Source: Mixophyes australis
Taxonomy: Eukaryota > Chordata > Amphibia > Anura > Limnodynastidae
DNA length: 64,000 nt
NCBI GenBank assembly: GCA_036250195.1
Contig: JAVHZZ010000015.1
Location: 2,914,001 to 2,978,000, forward strand
Reading direction: 5' to 3'
Shown: positions 1 to 14,700 of the stretch, one piece after another
How the letters are laid out: every line of letters begins with the position of its first letter
Numbering within the stretch: the stretch's first letter is position 1
Position numbers and translations under genes: made by a program
Notes under the pieces: model-generated
Databases searched by the model: none
What the model saw: only the letters and a program-made list of their open reading frames with translations
What the model was told of the DNA's origin: nothing

Positions 1-690
1 TGCAATTCATGATTCATGATTCAATTCATGATTCATGATTCGATTTATGATTCATGATTCATTATTCATGATTCATGATTCGATTCATGATTCATGATTC
101 ATGATTCGATTCATGATTCATAATTCATGATTCAATTCATGATTCATGATTCGATTCTTGATTCATGATTCAATTCATGATTTATGATTTATGATTCAAT
201 TTATGATTCAATTCATGATTTATGATTTAATTTATGATTCAATTCATGATTCATGATTCAATTCATGATTCATGATTCGATTCATGATTCATAATTCATG
301 ATTCAATTCATGATTCATGATTCGATTCATGATTCATGATTCAATTCATGATTCATGATTCGATTTATGATTCATGATTCATTATTCATGATTCATGATT
401 CGATTCATGATTCATGATTCATGATTCGATTCATGATTCATAATTCATGATTCAATTCATGATTCATGATTCATGATTCAATTCATGATTTATGATTCAA
501 TTTATGATTCAATTCATGATTTATGATTTATGATTCAATTTATGATTCAATTCATGATTCATGATTCAATTCATGATTCATGATTCGATTCATTATTCAT
601 GATTCATGATTCATAATTCGATTCATGATTCTTAATTCATTTCATGATTCATGATTCATGATTCAATTCATGATTCATTTTTCAATTCAT
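1..690 (+). repeat. Right end of a higher-order module cut by the window start
   Basis: The first bases (TGCAATTC) are the tail of the recurrent variant TGATGCAATTC, so the array continues to the left of the window. The block carries CGATTTATG at 41, CATTATTCATG just after it, and CATTTTTC near 677. These are the markers that precede TGTATCATG in every longer module. It corresponds to about 3,196-3,819 in the next module. The offset is 3,155 bp at CGATTTATG and 3,129 bp at the TGTATCATG marker, because the later copy lacks one 26-bp group near 3,335. Confidence 0.8.
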
Positions 691-3600
691 GTATCATGAT
701 TCGATTCATGATTCATGATTCGATTCATGATTCATGATTCATGATTCAATTCATGATTCATGATTCAATTCATGATTCATGATTCGATTTATGATTCATG
801 ATTTATGATTCATGATTCATGATTCAATTCATGATTCATGATTCGATTCATGATTCATGATTCAATTCATGATTCATGATTTATGATTCAATTTATGATT
901 CTATTCATGATTCATGATTCGATTCATGATTCATGATTCATGATTCGATTCATGTTTCATGATTCAATTCATGATTCATGAGTCATGATTCATTTCATGA
1001 TTCAATTCATGATTCATGATTCAATTCATGATTCATGATTCAATTCATGATTCATGATTCGATGCATGATTCATGATTCATATCATGATTCATGATTTAT
1101 AATTCAACTCATGATTCAATTCATGATTCATGAATTATGATTCATGATTCGATTCATGATTCATGATTCAATTCATGATTCATGATTTGATTCATGATTC
1201 ATGATTCATGATTCGATTCATGATTCATGATTCAATTCATGATTCATGATTTATGATTCAATTCATGATTCGATTGATGATTCATGATTCATGATTCGAT
1301 TGATGATTCATGAATCGATTAATGATTCATGATTCATAATTTATGATTCGATTCATGATTCATGATTCATGATTCGATTCTTGATTCATGATTCAAGATT
1401 CAATTCATGATTCATGATTCGATTCATGATTCATGATTCAATTCATGATTTATGATTTATGATTCAATTTATGATTCAATTCATGATTCATGATTCAATT
1501 CATGATTCATGATTCGATTCATGATTCATGATTCAATTCATGATTCATGATTCAATTCATGCTTCATTTCATGATTCATGATTCAATTCATGATTCATGA
1601 TTCATGATTAGATTCATGATTTAATTCATGATTTATTTCATGATTCATGATTCAATTCATGATTAATTTCATGATTCATGATTCATGATTTAATTCATGA
1701 TTAATGATTCATGATTCAATTCATGATTCATGATGCAATTCATGATTCATGATTCAATTCATGATTCATGATTCGATTAATGATTCATGATTCATGATTC
1801 AATTCATGATTCATAATTCATGATTCAATTCATGATTCATGATTCGATTCATGATTCATGATTCAATTCATGATTTATGATTTATGATTCAATTTATGAT
1901 TCAATTCATGATTTATGATTTATGATTCAATTTATGATTCAATTCATGATTCATGATTCATGATTCAATTCATGATTCATGATTCGATTCATGATTCATG
2001 ATTCGATTCATGATTCATGATTAAATTATGATTCATGATTTATGATTCAATTCATGATTCAATTCATGATTCATGAATCAATTTATGATTCATGATTAAT
2101 GATTTGATCCATGATTTATGATTCAATTCATGATTCAAGATTTAATTCATGATTCATGATTTGATTCATGATTTATGATTCAATTCATGAATTCATGATT
2201 CATGATTCAATTCATGATTCATGATTCATTATTTCATGATTCATGATTTAATTCATGATTAATGATTCATGATTCAATTCATGATTCATGATTCATTATT
2301 CAATTCATGATTCATGATTCAATTCATGATTCATGATTCATGATTCAATTCATGATTCATTTCATGATTCATGATTCATTTCATGATTCATGATTTAATT
2401 CATGATTAATGATTCATGATTCAATTCATGATTCATGATGCAATTCATGATTCATGATTCAATTCATGATTCATGATTCAATTCATGTTTCATGATTCGA
2501 TTCATGATTCATGATTCAATTCATGATTCATGATTTATGATTCAATACATGATTCATGATTCGATTCATGATTCATGATTCATGATTCGATTAATGATTC
2601 ATGATTCATGATTCAATTTATAATTCATGATTCGATTTATGATTCATGATTGAATTCATGATTCATGATTTATGATTCAATTCATGATTGAATTCATGAT
2701 TCATGATTCAATTCATGATTCGAGATTCATGATTCGATTCATGATTCATGATTCGATTCTTGATTCATGATTCAAGATTCAATTCATGATTCATGATTCG
2801 ATTCATGATTCATGATTCAATTCATGATTTATGATTTATGATTCCATTTATGATTCAATTCATGATTCATGATTCAATTCATGATTCATGATTCGATTCA
2901 TGATTCATGATTCAATTCATGATTCATGATTCATGATTCAATTCATGATTCATTTCATGATTCATGATTCAATTTATGATTCATGATTCATGATTCAATT
3001 CATGATTCATTTCATGATTCATGATTCAATTCATGATTAGATTCATGATTTAATTCATGATTTATTTCATGATTCATGATTCAATTCATGATTCATTTCA
3101 TGATTCATGATTTAATTCATGATTAATGATTCATGATTCAATTCATGATTCATTTCATGATTCATGATTCATGATTCAATTCATGATTCATGATTCGATT
3201 TATGATTCATGATTCATTATTCATGATTCATGATTCGATTCATGATTCATGATTCATGATTCGATTCATGATTCATAATTCATGATTCAATTCATGATTC
3301 ATGATTCGATTCTTGATTCATGATTCAATTCATGATTCAATTCATGATTTATGATTTAATTTATGATTCAATTCATGATTCATGATTCAATTCATGATTC
3401 ATGATTCGATTCATGATTCATAATTCATGATTCAATTCATGATTCATGATTCGATTCATGATTCATGATTCAATTCATGATTCATGATTCGATTTATGAT
3501 TCATGATTCATTATTCATGATTCATGATTCGATTCATGATTCATGATTCATGATTCGATTCATGATTCATAATTCATGATTCAATTCATGATTCATGATT

Positions 3601-3819
3601 CATGATTCAATTCATGATTTATGATTCAATTTATGATTCAATTCATGATTTATGATTTATGATTCAATTTATGATTCAATTCATGATTCATGATTCAATT
3701 CATGATTCATGATTCGATTCATTATTCATGATTCATGATTCATAATTCGATTCATGATTCTTAATTCATTTCATGATTCATGATTCATGATTCAATTCAT
3801 GATTCATTTTTCGATTCAT
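691..3819 (+). repeat. Higher-order module 1 (3,129 bp, shortened)
   Basis: It runs from the TGTATCATG marker at 691 to the next at 3820. Marker order is TGAGTCA (979), CGATGCATG (1061), GAATCGATT (1312), CATGCTTC (1561), GATCCATG (2106) and CGAGATTC (2721). From about 2,752 it jumps straight to CTTGATTC/CATTTCATG-type sequence and lacks the GTGTTTCG, CATGGTTC and CATGATAC section of the full module. It also lacks 56 bp near 935 that contains CATTATTAATTC and is present in module 2. It otherwise matches module 2 at a constant 3,185-bp offset from the CGATGCATG marker (1061 to 4246) through CGAGATTC (2721 to 5906). Confidence 0.82.
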
Positions 3820-6800
3820 GTATCATGATTCGATTCATGATTCATGATTCGATTCATGATTCATGATTCATGATTCAATTCATGATTCATGATTCAATTC
3901 ATGATTCATGATTCGATTTATGATTCATGATTTATGATTCATGATTCATGATTCAATTCATGATTCATGATTCGATTCATGATTCATGATTCAATTCATG
4001 ATTCATGATTTATGATTCAATTTATGATTCTATTCATGATTCATGATTCGATTCATGATTCATGATTCATGATTCGATTCATGATTCATGATTCAATTCA
4101 TGATTCATGATTCATTATTAATTCATGATTCGATTCATGTTTCATGATTCAATTCATGATTCATGAGTCATGATTCATTTCATGATTCAATTCATGATTC
4201 ATGATTCAATTCATGATTCATGATTCAATTCATGATTCATGATTCGATGCATGATTCATGATTCATATCATGATTCATGATTTATAATTCAACTCATGAT
4301 TCAATTCATGATTCATGAATTATGATTCATGATTCGATTCATGATTCATGATTCAATTCATGATTCATGATTTGATTCATGATTCATGATTCATGATTCG
4401 ATTCATGATTCATGATTCAATTCATGATTCATGATTTATGATTCAATTCATGATTCGATTGATGATTCATGATTCATGATTCGATTGATGATTCATGAAT
4501 CGATTAATGATTCATGATTCATAATTTATGATTCGATTCATGATTCATGATTCATGATTCGATTCTTGATTCATGATTCAAGATTCAATTCATGATTCAT
4601 GATTCGATTCATGATTCATGATTCAATTCATGATTTATGATTTATGATTCAATTTATGATTCAATTCATGATTCATGATTCAATTCATGATTCATGATTC
4701 GATTCATGATTCATGATTCAATTCATGATTCATGATTCAATTCATGCTTCATTTCATGATTCATGATTCAATTCATGATTCATGATTCATGATTAGATTC
4801 ATGATTTAATTCATGATTTATTTCATGATTCATGATTCAATTCATGATTAATTTCATGATTCATGATTCATGATTTAATTCATGATTAATGATTCATGAT
4901 TCAATTCATGATTCATGATGCAATTCATGATTCATGATTCAATTCATGATTCATGATTCGATTAATGATTCATGATTCATGATTCAATTCATGATTCATA
5001 ATTCATGATTCAATTCATGATTCATGATTCGATTCATGATTCATGATTCAATTCATGATTTATGATTTATGATTCAATTTATGATTCAATTCATGATTTA
5101 TGATTTATGATTCAATTTATGATTCAATTCATGATTCATGATTCATGATTCAATTCATGATTCATGATTCGATTCATGATTCATGATTCGATTCATGATT
5201 CATGATTAAATTATGATTCATGATTTATGATTCAATTCATGATTCAATTCATGATTCATGAATCAATTTATGATTCATGATTAATGATTTGATCCATGAT
5301 TTATGATTCAATTCATGATTCAAGATTTAATTCATGATTCATGATTTGATTCATGATTTATGATTCAATTCATGAATTCATGATTCATGATTCAATTCAT
5401 GATTCATGATTCATTATTTCATGATTCATGATTTAATTCATGATTAATGATTCATGATTCAATTCATGATTCATGATTCATTATTCAATTCATGATTCAT
5501 GATTCAATTCATGATTCATGATTCATGATTCAATTCATGATTCATTTCATGATTCATGATTCATTTCATGATTCATGATTTAATTCATGATTAATGATTC
5601 ATGATTCAATTCATGATTCATGATGCAATTCATGATTCATGATTCAATTCATGATTCATGATTCAATTCATGTTTCATGATTCGATTCATGATTCATGAT
5701 TCAATTCATGATTCATGATTTATGATTCAATACATGATTCATGATTCGATTCATGATTCATGATTCATGATTCGATTAATGATTCATGATTCATGATTCA
5801 ATTTATAATTCATGATTCGATTTATGATTCATGATTGAATTCATGATTCATGATTTATGATTCAATTCATGATTGAATTCATGATTCATGATTCAATTCA
5901 TGATTCGAGATTCATGATTCGATTCATGATTCATGATTCAATTCATGATTCATGATTCGATTCATGATTCAATTCATGATTTATGATTCATGATTCAATT
6001 TATGATTCATGATTCATGATTCGATTCATGATTCATGATTCATGATTCATGATTCAAATCATGATTCAATTCATGATTCATGATTCAATTCATGATTTAT
6101 GATTTGATTAATGATTTATGATTCGTTTCATGATTCATGATTCATTTCATGATTTGTGTTTCGATTCATGATTCATGATTCAATTCATGATTCATGATTC
6201 AATTCATGATTCATGATTCGATTCATTATTCATGATTCATGATTCGATTCATGATTCTTGATTCATTTCATGATTCATGTTTTGATTCATGATTCATGAT
6301 TTGATTCATGATTTGATTCATGATTCATGATTCAATTCATGATTCATAATTCATGATTCATGATTCATGATTCGATTCATGATTCATGATTCATGATTCA
6401 TGATTCATGATTAAATTCATGATTCATGATTCGATTCATGATTCATGATTCATGATTCATGATTCGATTCATGGTTCATGATTTATGATTCAATTCATGA
6501 TTCATGATTTAATTCATGATTCATGATTTGATTTATGATTCATGATTCAATTCATAATTCATGATTTAATTCATGATTCATGATTTGATTCATGATTTAT
6601 GATTCAATTCATGAATCATGATTCATGATTCATGATTCAATTCATGATTCATGATTCATTATTCAATTCATGATTCATGATTCATGATTCAATTCATGAT
6701 TCATGATTCATGATTTAATTCATGATTCATTTCATGATTCATGATTCAATTCATGATTCATGATTCAATTCATGATTCATTTCATGATTCATGATTCATT

Positions 6801-8774
6801 TCATGATTCATGATTTAATTCATGATTAATGATTCATGATTCAATTCATGATTCATGATGCAATTCATGATTCATGATTCAATTCATGATTCATGATTCA
6901 ATTCATGATTCATGATTCAATTCATGATTCATGATTTATGATTCAATTCATGATTCATGATTCGATTCATGATTCATGATTCATGATTCGATTAATGATT
7001 CATGATTCATGATTCAATTCATGATTCATGATTCGATTTATGATTCATGATTCAATTCATGATTCATGATTTATGATTCAATTAATGATTCATGATTCGA
7101 TTTATGATTCATGATTCAATTCATGATTCATGATTTATGATTCAATTCATGATTGAATTCATGATTCATGATTCAATTCATGATTCGAGATTCATGATTC
7201 GATTCATGATTCATGATTCAATTCATGATTCATGATTCGAGTCATGATTTATGATTTATGATTCAATTTATGATTTATGATTCATGATTCAAATCATGAT
7301 TCAATTCATGATTCATGATTCAATTCATGATTCATGATTCAATTCATGATTCATGATTCAATTCATGATTCATGATTCGATTCATGATTCTTGATTCATT
7401 TCATGATTCATGATTCATGATTCATGATTCAATTCATGATTCATGTTTTGATTCATGATTCATGATTTGATTCATGATTCATGATTCAATTCATGATTCA
7501 TGATTCATAATTCATGATTCAGTTCATGATTCATGATTCATGATTCAATTCATGATTCATGATTAAATTCATGATTCATGATTCGATTCATGATTCATGA
7601 TTCATGATTCATGATTCATGATTCGATTCATGGTTCATGATTTATGAATCAATTTATGATTCAATTCATGATTCATGATTCAATTCATGATTCAATTCAT
7701 GATTTATGATTTATGATTCAATTTATAATTCAATTCATGATTCATGATACATGATTCATGATTCATGATTCGATTCATGATTCATGATTCAATTCATGAT
7801 TCATGATTCATTATTTAATTCATGATTCAATTCATGATTCATGATTCAATTCATGATTCATGATTCAATTCATGATTCATTTCATGATTCATGATTCAAT
7901 TTATGATTCATGATTCATGATTCAATTCATGATTCATTTCATGATTCATGATTCAATTCATGATTCATGATTCATGATTAGATTCATGATTTAATTCATG
8001 ATTTATTTCATGATTCATGATTCAATTCATGATTCATTTCATGATTCATGATTTAATTCATGATTAATGATTCATGATTCAATTCATGATTCATGATGCA
8101 ATTCATGATTCATGATTCATGATTCGATTTATGATTCATGATTCATTATTCATGATTCATGATTCGATTCATGATTCATGATTCATGATTCGATTCATGA
8201 TTCATAATTCATGATTCAATTCATAATTCATGATTCGATTCATGATTCATGATTCAATTCATGATTTATGATTTATGATTCAATTTATGATTCAATTCAT
8301 GATTTATGATTTAATTTATGATTCAATTCATGATTCATGATTCATGATTCAATTCATGATTCATGATTCGATTCATGATTCATAATTCATGATTCAATTC
8401 ATGATTCATGATTCGATTCATGATTCATGATTCAATTCATGATTCATGATTCGATTTATGATTCATGATTCATTATTCATGATTTATGATTCGATTCATG
8501 ATTCATGATTCGATTCATGATTCATAATTCATGATTCAATTCATGATTCATGATTCATGATTCAATTCATGATTTATGATTCAATTTATGATTCAATTCA
8601 TGATTTATGATTTATGATTCAATTTATGATTCAATTCATGATTCATGATTCAATTCATTATTCATGATTCGATTCATTATTCATGATTCATGATTCATAA
8701 TTCGATTCATGATTCTTAATTCATTTCATGATTCATGATTCATGATTCAATTCATGATTCATTTTTCGATTCAT
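3820..8774 (+). repeat. Higher-order module 2 (4,955 bp, near full length)
   Basis: This is the best reference copy of the roughly 5-kb repeat. Ordered markers: TGTATCATG 3820, TGAGTCA 4164, CGATGCATG 4246, GAATCGATT 4497, CATGCTTC 4746, GATCCATG 5291, GATTGAATTC 5833, CGAGATTC 5906, GTGTTTCG 6156, CATGGTTC 6473, second CGAGATTC 7186, CATGTTTTG 7445, second CATGGTTC 7632, CATGATAC 7746, then the next TGTATCATG at 8775. The segment from CGAGATTC to CATGGTTC occurs twice inside the module in diverged form, so the module itself grew by an older internal duplication. Parts recur at +15,460 to +15,467 bp, +21,180 bp and +6,386 bp. Confidence 0.85.
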
Positions 8775-8917
8775 GTATCATGATTCGATTCATGATTCAT
8801 GATTCGATTCATGATTCATGATTCATGATTCAATTCATGATTCATGATTCAATTCATGATTCATGATTCGATTTATGATTCATGATTTATGATTCATGAT
8901 TCATGATTCAATTCATG

Positions 8918-10339
8918 ATTCATGATTCGATTCATGATTCATGATTCAATTCATGATTCATGATTTATGATTCAATTTATGATTCTATTCATGATTCATG
9001 ATTCGATTCATGATTCATGATTCATGATTCGATTCATGATTCATGATTCAATTCATGATTCATGATTCATTAATAATTCATGATTCGATTCATGTTTCAT
9101 GATTCAATTCATGATTCATGAGTCATGATTCATTTCATGATTCGATTCATGTTTCATGATTCAATTCATGATTCATGATTCAATTCATGATTCATGATTC
9201 GATGCATGATTCATGATTCATATCATGATTCATGATTTATAATTCAACTCATGATTCAATTCATGATTCATGAATTATGATTCATGATTCGATTCATGAT
9301 TCATGATTCAATTCATGATTCATGATTTGATTCATGATTCATGATTCATGATTCGATTCATGATTCATGATTCAATTCATGATTCATGATTTATGATTCA
9401 ATTCATGATTCGATTCATGATTCATGATTCATGATTCGATTCATGATTCATGAATCGATTAATGATTCATGATTCATAATTTATGATTCGATTCATGATT
9501 CATGATTCATGATTCATGATTCGATTCTTGATTCATGATTCAAGATTCAATTCATGATTCATGATTCGATTCATGATTCATGATTCAAGTCATGATTTAT
9601 GATTTATGATTCAATTTATGATTCAATTCATGATTCATGATTCAATTCATGATTCATGATTCGATTCATGATTCATGATTCAATTCATGATTCATGATTC
9701 ATGATTCAATTCATGCTTCATTTCATGATTCATGATTCAATTCATGATTCATGATTCATGATTAGATTCATGATTTAATTCATGATTTATTTCATGATTC
9801 ATGATTCAATTCATGATTCATTTCATGATTCATGATTCATGATTTAATTCATGATTAATGATTCATGATTCAATTCATGATTCATGATGCAATTCATGAT
9901 TCATGATTCAATTCATGATTCATGATTCGATTAATGATTCATGATTCATGATTCGATTCATGATTCATAATTCATGATTCAATTCATGATTCATGATTCG
10001 ATTCATGATTCATGATTCAATTCATGATTTATGATTTATGATTCAATTTATGATTCAATTCATGATTTATGATTTATGATTCAATTTATGATTCAATTCA
10101 TGATTCATGATTCATGATTCAATTCATGATTCATGATTCGATTCATGATTCATGATTCAAATCATGATTCATGATTAAATTATGATTCATGATTTATGAT
10201 TCAATTCATGATTCATGAATCAATTTATGATTCATGATTAATGATTTGATTCATGATTCATGATTCAATTCATGATTCATGATTTAATTCATGATTCATT
10301 ATTTGATTCATGATTTATGATTCAATTCATGAATTCATG
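8918..10339 (+). repeat. 1,422-bp tandem duplication, left copy
   Basis: Every marker I checked recurs exactly 1,422 bp downstream: GATTCTATTC 8981/10403, TGAGTCA 9119/10541, CGATGCATG 9201/10623, CAAGTCATG 9586/11008, CATGCTTC 9715/11137, GAATTC 10331/11753. I saw no difference between the two copies in the lines compared. The left edge is placed where the flanks stop agreeing and is uncertain by about 20 bp because the satellite itself resembles either flank. Clean head-to-tail copying without indels suggests a recent unequal exchange, or an assembly error. Confidence 0.85.
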
Positions 10340-11761
10340 ATTCATGATTCGATTCATGATTCATGATTCAATTCATGATTCATGATTTATGATTCAATTT
10401 ATGATTCTATTCATGATTCATGATTCGATTCATGATTCATGATTCATGATTCGATTCATGATTCATGATTCAATTCATGATTCATGATTCATTAATAATT
10501 CATGATTCGATTCATGTTTCATGATTCAATTCATGATTCATGAGTCATGATTCATTTCATGATTCGATTCATGTTTCATGATTCAATTCATGATTCATGA
10601 TTCAATTCATGATTCATGATTCGATGCATGATTCATGATTCATATCATGATTCATGATTTATAATTCAACTCATGATTCAATTCATGATTCATGAATTAT
10701 GATTCATGATTCGATTCATGATTCATGATTCAATTCATGATTCATGATTTGATTCATGATTCATGATTCATGATTCGATTCATGATTCATGATTCAATTC
10801 ATGATTCATGATTTATGATTCAATTCATGATTCGATTCATGATTCATGATTCATGATTCGATTCATGATTCATGAATCGATTAATGATTCATGATTCATA
10901 ATTTATGATTCGATTCATGATTCATGATTCATGATTCATGATTCGATTCTTGATTCATGATTCAAGATTCAATTCATGATTCATGATTCGATTCATGATT
11001 CATGATTCAAGTCATGATTTATGATTTATGATTCAATTTATGATTCAATTCATGATTCATGATTCAATTCATGATTCATGATTCGATTCATGATTCATGA
11101 TTCAATTCATGATTCATGATTCATGATTCAATTCATGCTTCATTTCATGATTCATGATTCAATTCATGATTCATGATTCATGATTAGATTCATGATTTAA
11201 TTCATGATTTATTTCATGATTCATGATTCAATTCATGATTCATTTCATGATTCATGATTCATGATTTAATTCATGATTAATGATTCATGATTCAATTCAT
11301 GATTCATGATGCAATTCATGATTCATGATTCAATTCATGATTCATGATTCGATTAATGATTCATGATTCATGATTCGATTCATGATTCATAATTCATGAT
11401 TCAATTCATGATTCATGATTCGATTCATGATTCATGATTCAATTCATGATTTATGATTTATGATTCAATTTATGATTCAATTCATGATTTATGATTTATG
11501 ATTCAATTTATGATTCAATTCATGATTCATGATTCATGATTCAATTCATGATTCATGATTCGATTCATGATTCATGATTCAAATCATGATTCATGATTAA
11601 ATTATGATTCATGATTTATGATTCAATTCATGATTCATGAATCAATTTATGATTCATGATTAATGATTTGATTCATGATTCATGATTCAATTCATGATTC
11701 ATGATTTAATTCATGATTCATTATTTGATTCATGATTTATGATTCAATTCATGAATTCATG
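10340..11761 (+). repeat. 1,422-bp tandem duplication, right copy
   Basis: This is the right partner of the 8,918-10,339 copy and abuts it head to tail. Agreement stops just after GAATTC at 11753. There the left copy had continued into CG-junction sequence, while this one continues into CAATTC and then CATTATTTCATG. The sequence after 11,761 resumes the order of module 2 (GATGCAATTC, CAATACATG, CGAGATTC), so this unit looks inserted into an otherwise ordinary module. Confidence 0.85.
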
Positions 11762-14700
11762 ATTCATGATTCAATTCATGATTCATGATTCATTATTTCA
11801 TGATTCATGATTTAATTCATGATTAATGATTCATGATTCAATTCATGATTCATGATTCATTATTCAATTCATGATTCATGATTCATGATTCAATTCATGA
11901 TTCATGATTCATGATTCAATTCATGATTCATTTCATGATTCATGATTCATTTCATGATTCATGATTTAATTCATGATTAATGATTCATGATTCAATTCAT
12001 GATTCATGATGCAATTCATGATTCATGATTCAATTCATGATTCATGATTCAATTCATGTTTCATGATTCGATTCATGATTCATGATTCAATTCATGATTC
12101 ATGATTTATGATTCAATACATGATTCATGATTCGATTCATGATTCATGATTCATGATTCGATTAATGATTCATGATTCATGATTCAATTTATAATTCATG
12201 ATTCGATTTATGATTCATGATTGAATTCATGATTCATGATTTATGATTCAATTCATGATTGAATTCATGATTCATGATTCAATTCATGATTCGAGATTCA
12301 TGATTCGATTCATGATTCATGATTCAATTCATGATTCATGATTCGATTCATGATTCAATTCATGATTTATGATTCATGATTCAATTTATGATTCATGATT
12401 CATGATTCGATTCATGATTCATGATTCATGATTCATGATTCAAATCATGATTCAATTCATGATTCATGATTCAATTCATGATTTATGATTTGATTAATGA
12501 TTTATGATTCGTTTCATGATTCATGATTCATTTCATGATTTGTGTTTCGATTCATGATTCATGATTCAATTCATGATTCATGATTCAATTCATGATTCAT
12601 GATTCGATTCATTATTCATGATTCATGATTCGATTCATGATTCTTGATTCATTTCATGATTCATGTTTTGATTCATGATTCATGATTTGATTCATGATTT
12701 GATTCATGATTCATGATTCAATTCATGATTCATAATTCATGATTCAGTTCATGATTCATAATTCATGATTCATGATTAAATTCATGATTCATGATTAAAT
12801 TCATGATTCATGATTCGATTCATGATTCATGATTCATGATTCATGATTCGATTCATGGTTCATGATTTATGATTCAATTCATGATTCATGATTTAATTCA
12901 TGATTCATGATTTGATTCATGATTCATGATTCAATTCATAATTCATGATTCATGATTTGATTCATGATTTATGATTCAATTCATGAATCATGATTCATGA
13001 TTCATGATTCAATTCATGATTCATGATTCATTATTCAATTCATGATTCATGATTCATGATTCAATTCATGATTCATGATTCATGATTTAATTCATGATTC
13101 ATTTCATGATTCATGATTCAATTCATGATTCATGATTCATGATTCAATTCATGATTCATTTCATGATTCATGATTCATTTCATGATTCATGATTTAATTC
13201 ATGATTAATGATTCATGATTCAATTCATGATTCATGATTCAATTCATGATTCATGATTCAATTCATGATTCATGATTCAATTCATGATTCATGATTTATG
13301 ATTCAATTCATGATTCATGATTCGATTCATGATTCATGATTCATGATTCGATTAATGATTCATGATTCATGATTCAATTCATGATTCATGATTCGATTTA
13401 TGATTCATGATTCAATTCATGATTCATGATTTATGATTCAATTCATGATTCATGATTCGATTTATGATTCATGATTCAATTCATGATTCATGATTTATGA
13501 TTCAATTCATGATTGAATTCATGATTCATGATTCAATTCATGATTCGAGATTCATGATTCGATTCATGATTCATGATTCAATTCATGATTCATGATTCGA
13601 GTCATGATTTATGATTTATGATTCAATTTATGATTTATGATTCATGATTCAAATCATGATTCATGATTCGATTCATTATTCATGATTCATGATTCATGAT
13701 TCATGATTTAATTCATGATTAATGATTCATGATTCAATTCATGATTCATGATGCAATTCATGATTCATGATTCAATTCATGATTCATGATTCGATTTATG
13801 ATTCATGATTCATTATTCATGATTCATGATTCGATTCATGATTCATGATTCATGATTCGATTCATGATTCATAATTCATGATTCAATTCATGATTCATGA
13901 TTCGATTCATGATTCATGATTCATGATTCAATTCATGATTCATGATTCGATTCATGATTCATGATTAAATTATGATTCATGATTTATGATTCAATTCATG
14001 ATTCAATTCATGATTCATGAATCAATTTATGAATCAATTTATCAATTTATGATTCATGATTAATGATTTGATTCATGATTCATGATTCATGATTCATAAT
14101 TCATAGTTTAATTAATGATTCATGATTTGATTCATGATTTATGATTCAATTCATGTATCATGATTCATGATTCAATTCATGATTCATGATTCGATTCATG
14201 ATTCATGATTCAAGATTTAATTCATGATTCATGATTCGATTCATGATTCATGATTCAATTCATGATTTATGATTTATGATTCAATTTATGATTCAATTCA
14301 TGATTCATGATTCAATTCATGATTCATGATTCGATTCATGATTCATGATTCAATTCATGATTCATGATTCATGATTCAATTCATGATTCATTTCATGATT
14401 CATGATTCAATTTATGATTCATGATTCATGATTCAATTCATGATTCATTTCATGATTCATGATTCAATTCATGATTCATGATTCATGATTAGATTCATGA
14501 TTTAATTCATGATTTATTTCATGATTCATGATTCAATTCATGATTCATTTCATGATTCATGATTCATGATTTAATTCATGATTAATGATTCATGATTCAA
14601 TTCATGATTCATGATGCAATTCATGATTCATGATTCAATTCATGATTCATGATTCGATTTATGATTCATGATTCATTATTCATGATTCATGATTCGATTC

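Noticed and set aside
5380..5400. GAATTC and GATCGATT variants as signs of inserted foreign DNA
   Set aside because: Each is one or two changes from ordinary repeat sequence, and the flanks remain in satellite register.
8095..8300. Promoter-like AT-rich boxes (TTTATGATTTATG, TATAATTC)
   Set aside because: They are ordinary one-base variants of the heptamer, occur throughout the array, and have no gene downstream.
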